Counted from the first letter of the stretch, positions 10,138-20,119 are shown. The stretch is DNA of 64,000 nucleotides from an uncultured Pelagibacteraceae bacterium (GCA_902604795.1 CACKZV010000003.1:1-64000), one strand, 5' to 3'. The notes: generated by a model not told the origin, from the sequence alone. Made by a program: numbers and translations.

Positions 10138-12138
10138 CAAATTAAGCCATTCTTTTTGAGATAATATTTTTATTCCAAATTCTTTAGCTTGTTGAACTTT
10201 TCGTGTTGTTGGCTTATCACCAACAATTAAGTATTTTAATTTTTTATTTATTGAGCTCACAACAGATCCAGAATTTTCTTCAATTAAAGATTTTGCCTCA
10301 GCTCTACTCATATCTACTAATTTTCCAGTAATCATAAATGTAACATTCAATAGCTTACCATCTTTATTTTTTTTTATATCAGAAATATCTAATAGCGAAG
10401 ACAATTTTTCTATTATGTTATAATTTGATTTATTTTCAAAAAATATTTTTAAAGAATTAATTTGAGTTTCTCCAATTCCATCAATGTTTAAAAATTCATT
10501 AAAATTTTTATTTTTTATAAAATTTAAAAAATTTACCATCGACTTCGTATATTCTGCCAAAAGTTTAGCATTTTCAATCCCAATATGTCTAACACCTATA
10601 GAATAAATAAATCTATCCAAAGAAACCTTTTTAGATTGATCTATTGAATATTTTAAATTTGAGACTGAAAGATCACCCCAACCCTCTAATTTAGAAATTT
10701 TAGCATAATCTAGATAAAAAATATCTTGTGGATACCGTATTAGATTTAGGTCCCAAAATTTTTCTACAACTTTTTTTCCTAATCCATCAATATTTAAAGC
10801 CTCTTTTGAAATGAAATGTTTGATTTTTTCTACTGCTATTTTTTCACACTCAAATCCTCTATCTGGACATCTTCTTACTGCATCGTATTTTTTTGTTATT
10901 TTATTAAATTCTTTTATTGTATCAAAGCCACAAGGACATTTTTTAGGAAAAACAAATTTTTTTGAACTTTTCTTTCTTTTTTTAAGATCAACTAAAACAA
11001 CATGAGGAATAACATCACCTGCTCTCTCTACTTTTACAGTATCGCCAAGTCTTATATCTTTTCTAATTATTTCATCTTCATTATGAAGTGTTGCATTTGA
11101 AACTACTACACCTCCAATATTTACTGGTTTTATTCTTGCTACTGGAGTTAATGCGCCAGTTCTACCTACCTGAATATTTATGTCCGTAATTTCAGAAAAT
11201 GCACTATCTGCCGAAAATTTATGAGCTATAGCCCACCTTGGTGAATTTGCTGTGAATCCTAATCTGTTTTGAAGATCAAGACTATTGATTTTATATACTA
11301 AACCGTCAACATCATACCTTAAATCAAACCTATCATTCTCAAATTTTTTGTGAAAACTTTCTAAATCTCTAATAGTTTTTAAAACTTTATTATGTTCATT
11401 TGTTTTAAAGCCCCATTTTTTCAACGAACTTAAAAAATCAGACTGTTTCTTTATTTTATCACTTTGAAAATACCCGTAAGTATAAGCTACAAAATTAAGT
11501 GGAATTTTTTTTGTTTCTAATGGATTTTTTTGTCTTAGAGAGCCTGATGCTGCATTTCTAGGGTTAGCGAAATCATTCTTTAATTTATTAAAATCATCCT
11601 TTTCTATAAAAACCTCACCTCTAATATCTATATCTTTTGGGAAATCTTTATTAGTTATTTTCTGAGGTATATCTTTAATGGTTTTTAAATTTTCAGTAAT
11701 TACCTCACCTGTAGTACCATCTCCCCTTGAGGTACCCATAACTAATAATCCATTTTTGTAAGTTAATGAAGCTGAAATTCCATCAATTTTTGGCTCAACG
11801 CTATACTCTATTTCAATTTTCTTATTTATATAATTAAATATTTTTTTTTCAAAATTTTCTAAGTCTTCAATGTCAAAAGCATTCGATAACGACAGCATTT
11901 TTACTCTGTGTTTATATTTGACAAAATTTTTTGATGGAGTGTATCCTAATGTATTAGAGGGAGATTTGATATTTTTTAAAAAAGAATATTTTTTTTCTAA
12001 TTCTAGAATTTCTTTTTTAATTTTATCGTATTCTTTATCAGATATTTTTGGTGAACTTTTATCAAAATAATATTTATTGTGACTTTTAATATCATTTATT
12101 TTTTTCTTATAATATTTTTTTATTTCACTTTCTTTCAT
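10129..12138 (-). CDS. ligA: NAD-dependent DNA ligase
   Basis: 669 aa, normal for LigA. Order: Ia domain, adenylation domain with nucleophile Lys117 in the KIDG motif, OB-fold (TLHNEDEI, GDTVKVERAGDVIP), zinc finger, helix-hairpin-helix repeats (about 440-560) and a C-terminal BRCT domain (about 590-669). It seals nicks in replication and repair. The zinc finger is unusual: the first pair is C-P-C-G instead of C-P-x-C-G, and the second pair is C-P-D-R-G-F-E-C, so ligand spacing is altered. Last gene of the 18-gene division cluster, seven bases after bamD; recN, often found between bamD and ligA in relatives, is absent here. Confidence 0.95.
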   Translation of the reverse strand: MKESEIKKYYKKKINDIKSHNKYYFDKSSPKISDKEYDKIKKEILELEKKYSFLKNIKSPSNTLGYTPSKNFVKYKHRVKMLSLSNAFDIEDLENFEKKIFNYINKKIEIEYSVEPKIDGISASLTYKNGLLVMGTSRGDGTTGEVITENLKTIKDIPQKITNKDFPKDIDIRGEVFIEKDDFNKLKNDFANPRNAASGSLRQKNPLETKKIPLNFVAYTYGYFQSDKIKKQSDFLSSLKKWGFKTNEHNKVLKTIRDLESFHKKFENDRFDLRYDVDGLVYKINSLDLQNRLGFTANSPRWAIAHKFSADSAFSEITDINIQVGRTGALTPVARIKPVNIGGVVVSNATLHNEDEIIRKDIRLGDTVKVERAGDVIPHVVLVDLKKRKKSSKKFVFPKKCPCGFDTIKEFNKITKKYDAVRRCPDRGFECEKIAVEKIKHFISKEALNIDGLGKKVVEKFWDLNLIRYPQDIFYLDYAKISKLEGWGDLSVSNLKYSIDQSKKVSLDRFIYSIGVRHIGIENAKLLAEYTKSMVNFLNFIKNKNFNEFLNIDGIGETQINSLKIFFENKSNYNIIEKLSSLLDISDIKKNKDGKLLNVTFMITGKLVDMSRAEAKSLIEENSGSVVSSINKKLKYLIVGDKPTTRKVQQAKEFGIKILSQKEWLNLLN

Positions 12139-12145
12139 CTAATTT

Positions 12146-12985
12146 TTACTTAAATAGATCTTTAAATTTTTTTAGTAAGGTTTTTTGTTTCTTCAGATCC
12201 CTATTAATATTAGGTTTTTTATAATTTGAATTTAATATTTTATATGATCTTTCGTACCATTCACTAGATTGATAGTTATATCCAAGTACAGCTGTATATT
12301 TTTGAGCTTCATCAACAAGACCTAATTTATAGTTTAGCTCAACCAATCTATACAAAGCTTCTTCGATAAAAATAGTAGTATCGTATTCGTTAACTATTTT
12401 TTTATATCTATTCATTGCAGGTATCCATTTTTCTCTGTCTAAATAATAATTTGCTAAATACAGCTCTTTTGAGGCGAGTATTTCCTCTATTAGTTCAATT
12501 TTAAAACGTGAGTCTTCCGCAAAATCAGTATTAGGATAATCTTTTATTATTAGATTAAAATATGATCTTGCTTTAATTATTTCTCCTAAATCTTTTTTTT
12601 CATCCACTATCTGGTTATAATGACAAACCGCTAATAAATAATAAGCATAATCTGTATTTGGGTGATTCTTATATTTTTCTAAAAATCTCTCTAATTCAAT
12701 AATTGCATCATCAAAATATAGTTTTGAATAATATCCATAAGCAGCCATTAAAGTTGATCTGGGCGCCCAAATAGATTGAGGATACAAAAGTTCAACTTCA
12801 TTAAATTTTTTTGCAGCAAAAATTACATCACCGTTATTGAATTCTTGAAGTCCTTCATTGTAAGCCTCGATCATTTGCATTTCTAAATTTTCTTCATTTA
12901 TAAGAGATATTTTTTCCTTTTTTTCAGAACAAGAAATTAAGCAAAAAAATATTAATATGCTAATTAAAAAATTACGAATTATCAT
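12146..12985 (-). CDS. bamD: Outer membrane assembly lipoprotein BamD
   Basis: 279 aa. The N-terminus is a lipoprotein signal: short basic start, hydrophobic stretch, lipobox L-I-S-C with lipidated Cys19. The mature part contains tandem TPR helices (AYNEGLQEFNNGDVIFAAKKF, ALYRLVELNYKLGLVDEA, HPNTDYAYYLLAVCHYN blocks). BamD is the essential partner of BamA in inserting beta-barrel proteins into the outer membrane and sits on its periplasmic face. The lpxC-bamD order is standard for Alphaproteobacteria. Lgt, needed to lipidate it, is encoded at 60781 in this window. Confidence 0.9.
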   Translation of the reverse strand: MIIRNFLISILIFFCLISCSEKKEKISLINEENLEMQMIEAYNEGLQEFNNGDVIFAAKKFNEVELLYPQSIWAPRSTLMAAYGYYSKLYFDDAIIELERFLEKYKNHPNTDYAYYLLAVCHYNQIVDEKKDLGEIIKARSYFNLIIKDYPNTDFAEDSRFKIELIEEILASKELYLANYYLDREKWIPAMNRYKKIVNEYDTTIFIEEALYRLVELNYKLGLVDEAQKYTAVLGYNYQSSEWYERSYKILNSNYKKPNINRDLKKQKTLLKKFKDLFK

Positions 12986-13024
12986 CAGAGAATTTTAGCA
13001 GAATAAAGTTTAAAATTCTAATTT

Positions 13025-13948
13025 TTAAGCAATAGATTTTAGATTGTGACGGTTGTTAATTAATGAATGAGGTAAATTTTTTCCTTTAATTTCTATTAAA
13101 GAGTAATTTCTATTGTCACTGAACACTTTTCTTAGTAGTTTATTTGTTAAACTATGACCTCCATGGTTACATTTAAGAGATCCAATTAATCTGTAGCCAA
13201 CTAAATATAGATCTCCCATACAATCAAGAATTTTGTGATTTACAAACTCATTGTTATTTCTTAAACCACTCTCATTAAGGATACTGTTACCTTTAACAAC
13301 AATCGCATTTTGAAGTGAACCGCCTTTACCTAGGCCAATTTTTTTAAGCTTCTCAATATCTTCGTAAAGACAAAAAGTTCTTGAATTGAAAATATCATCT
13401 AGATCATCTTCAAATACATTGATTTTATTTTTCTGACTATTTATAAATTGGTTTTTATAATTTATCTCAAATTCTATTTCTAAGGTTGTATTTGATTTAT
13501 CTAAAGAGATATATTTATTTCCTTCCTTTAATTCGATAAAATTATTAATTTTTATTAATTTTATTGGAACATCGCTGTTTTTTAATCCACCCTCTTTTAA
13601 AATTCTTACAAAATCTTTTGCTGAGCCATCAAGAATTGGAACCTCTTGTGAATCTAGCTCTACTAGCGCGTTGTCAACCCCAACCCCTAAGAAAGCTGCC
13701 ATTAAATGTTCAATTGTTGATACTTTTACGCCAAACTGATTTGACACAGTTGTGCAAAGCGTAGCTTCACTAACATTTTCAAAATTTGGTATTACAATAT
13801 TATTTTTATTTAAATCAATTCTTTTAAAAACTATCCCAGAATTTGGCGGTGAAGGTAAAATATTCATTTTCACCTGTTCGCCAGTATGAATTCCAACTCC
13901 AGAAAAGGAAACTTTTTTTGCTAGAGTTGATTGCGTAAGAATTGACAT
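13025..13948 (-). CDS. lpxC: UDP-3-O-acyl-N-acetylglucosamine deacetylase
   Basis: 307 aa starting at the ATG at 13948 (MSILTQSTLAKKVSFSGVGIH). The open frame extends 13 codons further upstream, but that addition is hydrophobic and matches no LpxC N-terminus. The zinc ligands are all visible: His81 (TIEHLMAAF), His238 and Asp242 (NHKILDCMGD), with the general acid His265 (CNHGGHS). It catalyses the committed step of lipid A synthesis in the cytoplasm. In most relatives ftsZ sits just before lpxC; here ftsA is the upstream neighbour with a 61-base gap, so ftsZ has left this position. Confidence 0.95.
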   Translation of the reverse strand: MSILTQSTLAKKVSFSGVGIHTGEQVKMNILPSPPNSGIVFKRIDLNKNNIVIPNFENVSEATLCTTVSNQFGVKVSTIEHLMAAFLGVGVDNALVELDSQEVPILDGSAKDFVRILKEGGLKNSDVPIKLIKINNFIELKEGNKYISLDKSNTTLEIEFEINYKNQFINSQKNKINVFEDDLDDIFNSRTFCLYEDIEKLKKIGLGKGGSLQNAIVVKGNSILNESGLRNNNEFVNHKILDCMGDLYLVGYRLIGSLKCNHGGHSLTNKLLRKVFSDNRNYSLIEIKGKNLPHSLINNRHNLKSIA

Positions 13949-14009
13949 ATAATAAATATATAAAATGATTGAAGATTTTATATTCAAGTAATGTTACAAG
14001 AAAATACAA

Positions 14010-15161
14010 TTATCTTGAAAAAAGGTTGAAAAAGTACTCAAAAAAGCCATATTTCTTTGTCTTTTTTTTTATTTTTACATGACTACTCTCAATACTTTTA
14101 TGGTAATCACTGCCTGCCTCACATGCAAAAGAGTCATTTTCATTAAAAGCGATTAACTTAGATAAAGATTTACTTATACTTAAATTATAATTGCTAGATA
14201 ATAACTCAGATCCACCGCCGATAACGATCAGTTTTGGCTTTATAATATTATCTGAATTTTTAATTAATTTATTTCTAAAAAAAACTAATTCAATTATTTC
14301 ATCAATTCTTGCTACAATTATTTGTTTCAAGATATCAACGGATATATTCTTACCTAATATTTCGCTATATGGGTTTATTTTGTAAGTTCTACTTGTATTC
14401 AAATCAGTATTATTTTCAATTTTATTAAATTTTATTTTTAATTCTTCTGAATAATCAAGGTCAAGTTTTAAAACTTTAGATATATCTTTTGTAATATTTC
14501 TTCCACCTAAGGGTATTGAATTAAAAAATTTGAATTTACCATTATTAAAAATCAAACCACTGGTTCTATCAAAACCAATGTCAAGATAGATAAGTAATTC
14601 ATTCACATCTAGTTTTTTCTGATGATAAATACTTTTTACATAACTTGAACAATATAAACTTACTATTTTTAAATTATATTTTTTGAATTTATTATTCAAG
14701 TCGTTTATTAAAATTTTACTTAAACAAATAAATTTAATTTCCAATATAAGTGAATTTATTTTAATATCGTCGATAATATTTTCTAACTTTTTATTATTAT
14801 CTACAATAATATTACTTACTACCAAATGTATTATCTGATCCTTGAAGTTATTTTGAGAGATTAAATAATGAGCTTCATCAATTAAACTATTATAAGTTTT
14901 CTTTAAAGAAGTATCTTGATCAAATACTTTTTTAATAGATATATCTAAAGAGTAAAAATTAGATGTATCGTATAAAACAATAATGTTATCTATATGTGTT
15001 GATAAATATCTTTCTGCCTTTCTTATCAAAATATCTAACGATTTTTCAGATGTATCTGTAATTTGTTGTTTTGAAGAATAGACAGTTTTATTATTTTTAT
15101 CAAAAATACATAATCTTAAATTTTGAGATCCAAAATCAATTATTGCTTCAAAATTATTCAT
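14010..15161 (-). CDS. ftsA: Cell division protein FtsA
   Basis: 383 aa actin-like ATPase that tethers FtsZ to the membrane. N-terminal phosphate-1 region (IDFGSQNLRLCIF, residues 9-21), central YLDIGFDRTSGLIFNNG phosphate-2 region, SIPLGGRNITKDISKVL, and the VIGGGSELL adenosine motif are visible. The extreme C-terminus (YGFFEYFFNLFSR) is an amphipathic aromatic helix suited to membrane binding. It is somewhat shorter than typical (about 410-440 aa). Starts eight bases inside ftsQ. Its usual downstream partner ftsZ is not adjacent but 14 genes upstream. Confidence 0.9.
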   Translation of the reverse strand: MNNFEAIIDFGSQNLRLCIFDKNNKTVYSSKQQITDTSEKSLDILIRKAERYLSTHIDNIIVLYDTSNFYSLDISIKKVFDQDTSLKKTYNSLIDEAHYLISQNNFKDQIIHLVVSNIIVDNNKKLENIIDDIKINSLILEIKFICLSKILINDLNNKFKKYNLKIVSLYCSSYVKSIYHQKKLDVNELLIYLDIGFDRTSGLIFNNGKFKFFNSIPLGGRNITKDISKVLKLDLDYSEELKIKFNKIENNTDLNTSRTYKINPYSEILGKNISVDILKQIIVARIDEIIELVFFRNKLIKNSDNIIKPKLIVIGGGSELLSSNYNLSISKSLSKLIAFNENDSFACEAGSDYHKSIESSHVKIKKKTKKYGFFEYFFNLFSR

Positions 15162-15849
15162 TAAAATCTGTTAAAATTATTTGATTGAGAACCCTAAGAT
15201 CAACAATTTTAATATTTATCAAATTATCATCATTTAATAATTTTTTGTAAATTTTTATTGATTTCTCTACATTTTTAGAAGGTAGCATCAAAGTAAGATC
15301 ATTTGAAAATAATAAATCCCATCTTTTATTTTTATAAAAAAAATACTTTTTTATTTTTGCTATATCTACCTGATGGTCAGTTAAAATATTTTGCAAATTT
15401 TTATATTCCTCTATTTTAAAATCACCAAATACTAAAGGTATATCATTATTTTCAATAAATTGGTTAGAGTTTATAAACTTTCCATTCTTTCCGATAAAAA
15501 AAATCTCACCATTTATCAATGTTTTTCCAATAATAGCTGTTTTTGTTAATTTAATATTTATTGTTGAAGGTAAAATCTTATTAATATAAATTTTTTCTAA
15601 AAAATCGAAACTCTCTAAGGTTTTTAAAACTGCATCCTCTCTTAAGGTGAAAATATTTGATTTTTTAAAATCATTAAGTTTATTTTCGACAATTTTTTTT
15701 TCATTATGAGATAATCCGTTAATATCAATCTTATTTATACTAAACTTGAAATTACAATACTCTAAAAATTTAAAATTAAATATCGAAGTCAAAAAAATAA
15801 AAAAAAATAAATAAATGTAAAATTTATATTTATTTATTTGTGGAGGCAT
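15154..15849 (-). CDS. ftsQ: Cell division protein FtsQ
   Basis: 231 aa single-pass membrane protein. A hydrophobic segment at about residues 10-30 follows a short cytoplasmic N-terminus; the next part (FSINKIDINGLSHNEKKIVENKL, about 35-57) is a POTRA-like domain, followed by the beta-rich FtsQ domain (LTKTAIIGKTLINGEIFFIGKNG). FtsQ links early and late divisome proteins, binding FtsL/FtsB. Identification rests on the POTRA start and the ddl-ftsQ-ftsA position. Starts 20 bases inside ddl and overlaps ftsA by eight bases. Confidence 0.88.
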   Translation of the reverse strand: MPPQINKYKFYIYLFFFIFLTSIFNFKFLEYCNFKFSINKIDINGLSHNEKKIVENKLNDFKKSNIFTLREDAVLKTLESFDFLEKIYINKILPSTINIKLTKTAIIGKTLINGEIFFIGKNGKFINSNQFIENNDIPLVFGDFKIEEYKNLQNILTDHQVDIAKIKKYFFYKNKRWDLLFSNDLTLMLPSKNVEKSIKIYKKLLNDDNLINIKIVDLRVLNQIILTDFNE

Positions 15850-16750
15850 CTTTCATTATTTCTTCTATAAGTTGCATAAAGCTAATATTGTTATAACTTG
15901 CAATTTCTGGAACGAGAGACAGCGAAGTCATGCCTGGCTGAGTATTTAGTTCCAATAAATAAAATTTATTTTTATAAAATCTGAAATCCGATCTTGACAC
16001 ACCTCTACACTTTAAAAGATTATGTGCTTTCATAGCTATTGAATTTATTTTATTATAATTTTTATAAGTTATATCAACTGGAATTATGTGCTCAGTTTTA
16101 GCGGTTGCATTATACTTTGCCTTATAATCATAAAATTTTCTTCTAGGTTTTAACTCTATTACACCCAGTTTTTTTTTTCCTAAGACAGCAGCTTGAATTT
16201 CTCTGCCAGGTATATATTTCTCAATTAATATTTCTTGAAATTTTTCTAGTTTCATTAAATTATAAATGAAATTTTTTTTGTTAGTTATATATACTCCTAC
16301 ACTAGAGCCTTCGTTGACAGGCTTCAAAACCACTGGGAATTTTAATTTTTTTTCAATTTTTCTTATTATATTTTTATAATTAATATTTTTTTTAAAAACA
16401 AATTTGAAATATGTTGGAGTAAGAATTTTATTCTTAATAAATATTTTTTTCGATATTTCTTTATCAATTGCTAGAGATGAGGATAAAACCCCAGAATGGG
16501 TATATTTTACTTTTTCAGACTCAAGAACAGACTGGATATAACCATCTTCACCATATCTACCATGTAAAAGATTTAAAACCAATTTTGGCTTAAATTTTCT
16601 TAATTTTTTAATAAAATGCCCGTTTGGTTCAATTGTTAAAAGCTTATATTTCTTATTCTTTTTTAACTCTCTGGTAACACTTTTAGCTGTTATTAAACTG
16701 ATTTCTCTTTCGTTTGAATATCCTCCAGCTATTATTAAAATTTTATCCAC
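15830..16750 (-). CDS. ddl: D-alanine--D-alanine ligase
   Basis: 306 aa ATP-grasp enzyme. Start is GTG at 16750, sharing its G with the TAG stop of murB. Visible: N-terminal GGYSNEREISL (residues 9-19), LLHGRYGEDGYIQ, ATP-binding KPVNEGSSVGV, and the C-terminal LELNTQPGMTSLS that binds magnesium and substrate. It makes the D-Ala-D-Ala dipeptide that MurF, encoded in the fused gene of this cluster, adds to the peptidoglycan precursor. Confidence 0.95.
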   Translation of the reverse strand: MDKILIIAGGYSNEREISLITAKSVTRELKKNKKYKLLTIEPNGHFIKKLRKFKPKLVLNLLHGRYGEDGYIQSVLESEKVKYTHSGVLSSSLAIDKEISKKIFIKNKILTPTYFKFVFKKNINYKNIIRKIEKKLKFPVVLKPVNEGSSVGVYITNKKNFIYNLMKLEKFQEILIEKYIPGREIQAAVLGKKKLGVIELKPRRKFYDYKAKYNATAKTEHIIPVDITYKNYNKINSIAMKAHNLLKCRGVSRSDFRFYKNKFYLLELNTQPGMTSLSLVPEIASYNNISFMQLIEEIMKDASTNK

Positions 16751-17658
16751 TATTCAACCAACACAATTTCTAGTTCTAATTTAATACCAGTCTTATCTTT
16801 AACTTTTTTTTTAACAAAATTTATTAGCAACTTCATGTCTACAGATTTTGCATTTTTTTTATTCACGAAAAAATTAGCATGTTTTTCAGAGATTACTGCA
16901 TCCCCAAAATGTGTTTCATTAGGCACGCTTGATCTAATTAACTCCCAAACTTTTTTATCTGTTTGGTTGATTGGATTTTTAAAAGTACTCCCACTTGTTT
17001 TAATTTTAGTTGGTTGGGCCATATTTTTGATTAAATTAAGCTCATTCATATAATCATAAATTTCTTCACTATTTTTTTCTTTACCTTTTAAAGTAGCACT
17101 TAAGAAAATCAAATCTTTGGGTAATTCGATTGATCTATAATTAAAATTAATTTTATTTGCAGGTATACTTCTTACAACACCTTTGAAATCTACCATCTGG
17201 ATAGATATAAGAACATCTTTAAATTCTTTTTTAAAACATCCAGAATTCATTCTAATACCACCACCTATAGATCCTGGAATACATGACATGAATTCTAATC
17301 CAGAAATATTATAATCTTTTGCAAATTCTGAAACTTTTTTTTGTGATGCAGCTGCTCCAGCTATAATTGTTTCTTTATTAAGCAAAGTAATATTTGAGAA
17401 ACTTTTTCCTAGCTTAATTGTAGTGCCTTTGTATATATGATCATCGAATAATACATTCGAACCATTGCCTAAAATAAATATCTTACCTCGTAAGGCGTAT
17501 AATTTTAAATACTCGATTAAACTTTTGAGAGAGTTCGGTTTAAAAAAAATCTTAGTTTTTCCTCCAATATTAAACCAATTAAGTTTTTTTATACTCTGAT
17601 CGAAAAAAATATCTCCGTCTATTGATAATGCTAATTTTTTTATATCTTCTATTTCCAT
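16750..17658 (-). CDS. murB: UDP-N-acetylenolpyruvoylglucosamine reductase
   Basis: 302 aa from the ATG at 17658, which shares its A with the TAA stop of murC (TAATG). A longer frame using TTG at 17688 exists inside murC but adds nothing conserved. FAD-binding N-domain (NWFNIGGKTKIFFKP, LGNGSNVLFDD), PGSIGGGIRMNSGCF, YRSIELP, and the proton-donor serine motif SGSTFKNP are present, with EKHANFFVN near the C-terminus. Type I/IIb-like MurB reducing enolpyruvyl-UDP-GlcNAc to UDP-MurNAc. Confidence 0.95.
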   Translation of the reverse strand: MEIEDIKKLALSIDGDIFFDQSIKKLNWFNIGGKTKIFFKPNSLKSLIEYLKLYALRGKIFILGNGSNVLFDDHIYKGTTIKLGKSFSNITLLNKETIIAGAAASQKKVSEFAKDYNISGLEFMSCIPGSIGGGIRMNSGCFKKEFKDVLISIQMVDFKGVVRSIPANKINFNYRSIELPKDLIFLSATLKGKEKNSEEIYDYMNELNLIKNMAQPTKIKTSGSTFKNPINQTDKKVWELIRSSVPNETHFGDAVISEKHANFFVNKKNAKSVDMKLLINFVKKKVKDKTGIKLELEIVLVE

Positions 17659-19049
17659 TAAAAAATATTTTTCAAGTTCCTCATCCAATTTGATATAGAT
17701 CCTGCACCCATGCCTATATAAATTTTTTCACCAAACACATTTCGTTTTACGAACTTTTGTAATTGAGATTCATCTTCAACTTGTATTAACCTAACATTAG
17801 AGTTTTTTATTATTAATTTTGCAAAAGAATGATATGTGAAATTAAGCTTAAGTTTTTCATTAGCTGTATAAATGGGACACAATAAAACTGTATCTGCTTT
17901 TTTAAAACTTTTTGAAAATTCTTTTTTCAAACTTATTACTCTTGAAATTCTATGTGGTTGAAAAACACATACAATTTCCTTATTTTTGTAAACTTTTTCA
18001 ACACCACTTAAAACTGAACTTATTTCTGTTGGATGATGAGCATAATCATCATAAAAACTTACCTTATCATAGTCAAAAATATGAGAGAACCTTCGTTGAA
18101 CTCCTTTAAAATTGCTAAGTCCAAGCTTAATATATTTTTCAGGTATTCCGATTGTAAATGATAATGCAACTGCAGCTGTTGCATTCTGAATATTATGAGT
18201 TCCAATCATTGGAAGCTTAATATTTTTAATTATTTTTTTTTTACTTGGTATATTTATTTTAATATCAAAATTAGAAAAATTAGTATTTTGTTTTATATTT
18301 GTGATTTGAAAATTTGAATTTTTATTTTTACCATATGTATAAAAATTTTTATTTTTAGATTTTATTAAGACATTTTTTAAATTCTTATCATCATTACATA
18401 TAAAGCCTTTACCAACTGATGGTATTTTTTCAATAAATTTTAAAAAACTTTTTTTAAGATTATTTATGTTTTTGTAAAAATCTAAATGCTCATAATCTAA
18501 ATTGGTTGCGATAGAATATGTAAATGGAATTTTTAAAAAACTTCCATCAGACTCATCTGACTCAGTAACACACCAGTTACTTTTACCTAATTTTGCAGAA
18601 TTACCGAACGAATTTAATACACCACCATTAATTATAGTCGGATCTAAATTTCCTGCTGTAAAAATACTTGAAACCAATGATGTTGTTGTAGTTTTTCCAT
18701 GTGAACCAGTCACAACTACATTTCTCATGAAAGATACTATATGACCCAACATATCTCCTCTTGTATAAATTGGTAAATTTTTTTTAATCGCCTCAGCTAC
18801 TTCAGGATTATTTTTTTTAATTGCTGAAGATATCACTAGAACAGTGGTTTTTTTTATATTTTGTTTTTTATGGTCTATAAATACCCTTATTTTTTTCTCT
18901 TCTAACCTTTCAATATTCCGATTATCAGCTATATCACTACCCTGAACTTTGTAACCTAACTCATTCATAATCAACGCTAGACCACTCATACCTATTCCAC
19001 CAATACCAACAAAATGAATAAGTTCATTTTTTCCTAAATCAATTTTCAT
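17658..19049 (-). CDS. murC: UDP-N-acetylmuramate--L-alanine ligase
   Basis: 463 aa Mur ligase. HFVGIGGIGMSGLA (residues 12-25) is the UDP-sugar domain signature of MurC, GSHGKTTTT begins at about 115 and is the ATP P-loop, and DDYAHHPTEISSVL is the C-terminal substrate/ATP motif. It adds the first amino acid to UDP-MurNAc. Lies between murG, whose stop it overlaps by 11 bases at its start, and murB, to which it is coupled by TAATG. Confidence 0.95.
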   Translation of the reverse strand: MKIDLGKNELIHFVGIGGIGMSGLALIMNELGYKVQGSDIADNRNIERLEEKKIRVFIDHKKQNIKKTTVLVISSAIKKNNPEVAEAIKKNLPIYTRGDMLGHIVSFMRNVVVTGSHGKTTTTSLVSSIFTAGNLDPTIINGGVLNSFGNSAKLGKSNWCVTESDESDGSFLKIPFTYSIATNLDYEHLDFYKNINNLKKSFLKFIEKIPSVGKGFICNDDKNLKNVLIKSKNKNFYTYGKNKNSNFQITNIKQNTNFSNFDIKINIPSKKKIIKNIKLPMIGTHNIQNATAAVALSFTIGIPEKYIKLGLSNFKGVQRRFSHIFDYDKVSFYDDYAHHPTEISSVLSGVEKVYKNKEIVCVFQPHRISRVISLKKEFSKSFKKADTVLLCPIYTANEKLKLNFTYHSFAKLIIKNSNVRLIQVEDESQLQKFVKRNVFGEKIYIGMGAGSISNWMRNLKNIF

Positions 19050-20115
19050 TTATAAGTTCGATTATTTTAGATTTATTTTTTTCCCATGTATTATCTTTAG
19101 TAAGTTCAATCAATTTTTTTTTTTTAGAAAAATATTCATTTTGATTTTCAAATATTTTAGTCATTAAGTCTATGAGGTTATTTTTATCAATATCTTTTTG
19201 CATAATTAACCAACAACATTTGTTTTTTTCATAAAATTCTGCATTGTAATATTGATGATTATCTTTAGCATACGGAAATGGAATTGCCACAAATGGAATA
19301 TTTAAATAAGCTAATTCTGAAATTGTAGATGCACCAGAACGTGTTATAGCTAGATCGTAATTTACCGCTTTTATTAATAATTTATCATCAAAGTCAAATA
19401 ATTCATGTTCTATAGAATTTTTTTGATACAAATCTTCTATAATTTCTTTTGATGTTTGATCAATTACTTGCTGTAAAACACTTATATTCTGAGTTTTTGA
19501 GAGTTTTATAATTGTTTTGGAAATGAATTCATCAAAAAATTTTGCTCCCTGACTTCCACCAATTATTAGTATTTTTTTTTGTTTATCTAAAATTGTTTTT
19601 TCATTTCTTGGATATTTATAGATTTCTTTTCTAATTAATGGATCGATTGGATAAATCTTATTTAAAAATTTTTTAGATATGCCTTTTAAATTTTTATTAT
19701 AGCAAATGATTTTTTTTGCAAAACTTAATGATAATTTATTTACTCTTCCTATAACAGAATTTGGTTCAAATATATAAATTTTAATATTCAATAAACTTGA
19801 AGCCAAACACAAAGGTAATGACATATACCCTCCAGTACTAATTAAAATATTAAAATTATTTAATTTTAAATATTTGTAAGATTTTAGTATTGAAATACAA
19901 AATTTTATTAAATTAAATGGAAGCAATAATAAATTTGAAAATAAATTTGGTACATCTATTAATGAAAAATTATAACAATTATTATTTATATACTTTGATC
20001 CTCTTAAATCTGTTACAATTTGAACTTGAAAATTATTTTTTAAAATTTCATATATTCCTAACGATGGAATTACATGACCGCCAGATCCACCAGTTACAAT
20101 AAGTATTTTTTTCAT
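19039..20115 (-). CDS. murG: UDP-GlcNAc--lipid I N-acetylglucosaminyltransferase
   Basis: 358 aa using ATG at 20115, four bases after the ftsW stop; a TTG four codons upstream (20127) is a weaker alternative that would overlap ftsW. GT-B fold glycosyltransferase with the N-terminal G-loop GGSGGHVIP (residues 9-17), the second loop IIGGSQGAKFF, and the UDP-GlcNAc region ITRSGASTISELAYLNIPFVAIPFP. It acts on the inner face of the cytoplasmic membrane to form lipid II. Confidence 0.95.
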   Translation of the reverse strand: MKKILIVTGGSGGHVIPSLGIYEILKNNFQVQIVTDLRGSKYINNNCYNFSLIDVPNLFSNLLLLPFNLIKFCISILKSYKYLKLNNFNILISTGGYMSLPLCLASSLLNIKIYIFEPNSVIGRVNKLSLSFAKKIICYNKNLKGISKKFLNKIYPIDPLIRKEIYKYPRNEKTILDKQKKILIIGGSQGAKFFDEFISKTIIKLSKTQNISVLQQVIDQTSKEIIEDLYQKNSIEHELFDFDDKLLIKAVNYDLAITRSGASTISELAYLNIPFVAIPFPYAKDNHQYYNAEFYEKNKCCWLIMQKDIDKNNLIDLMTKIFENQNEYFSKKKKLIELTKDNTWEKNKSKIIELINEN

Positions 20116-20119
20116 AGAT

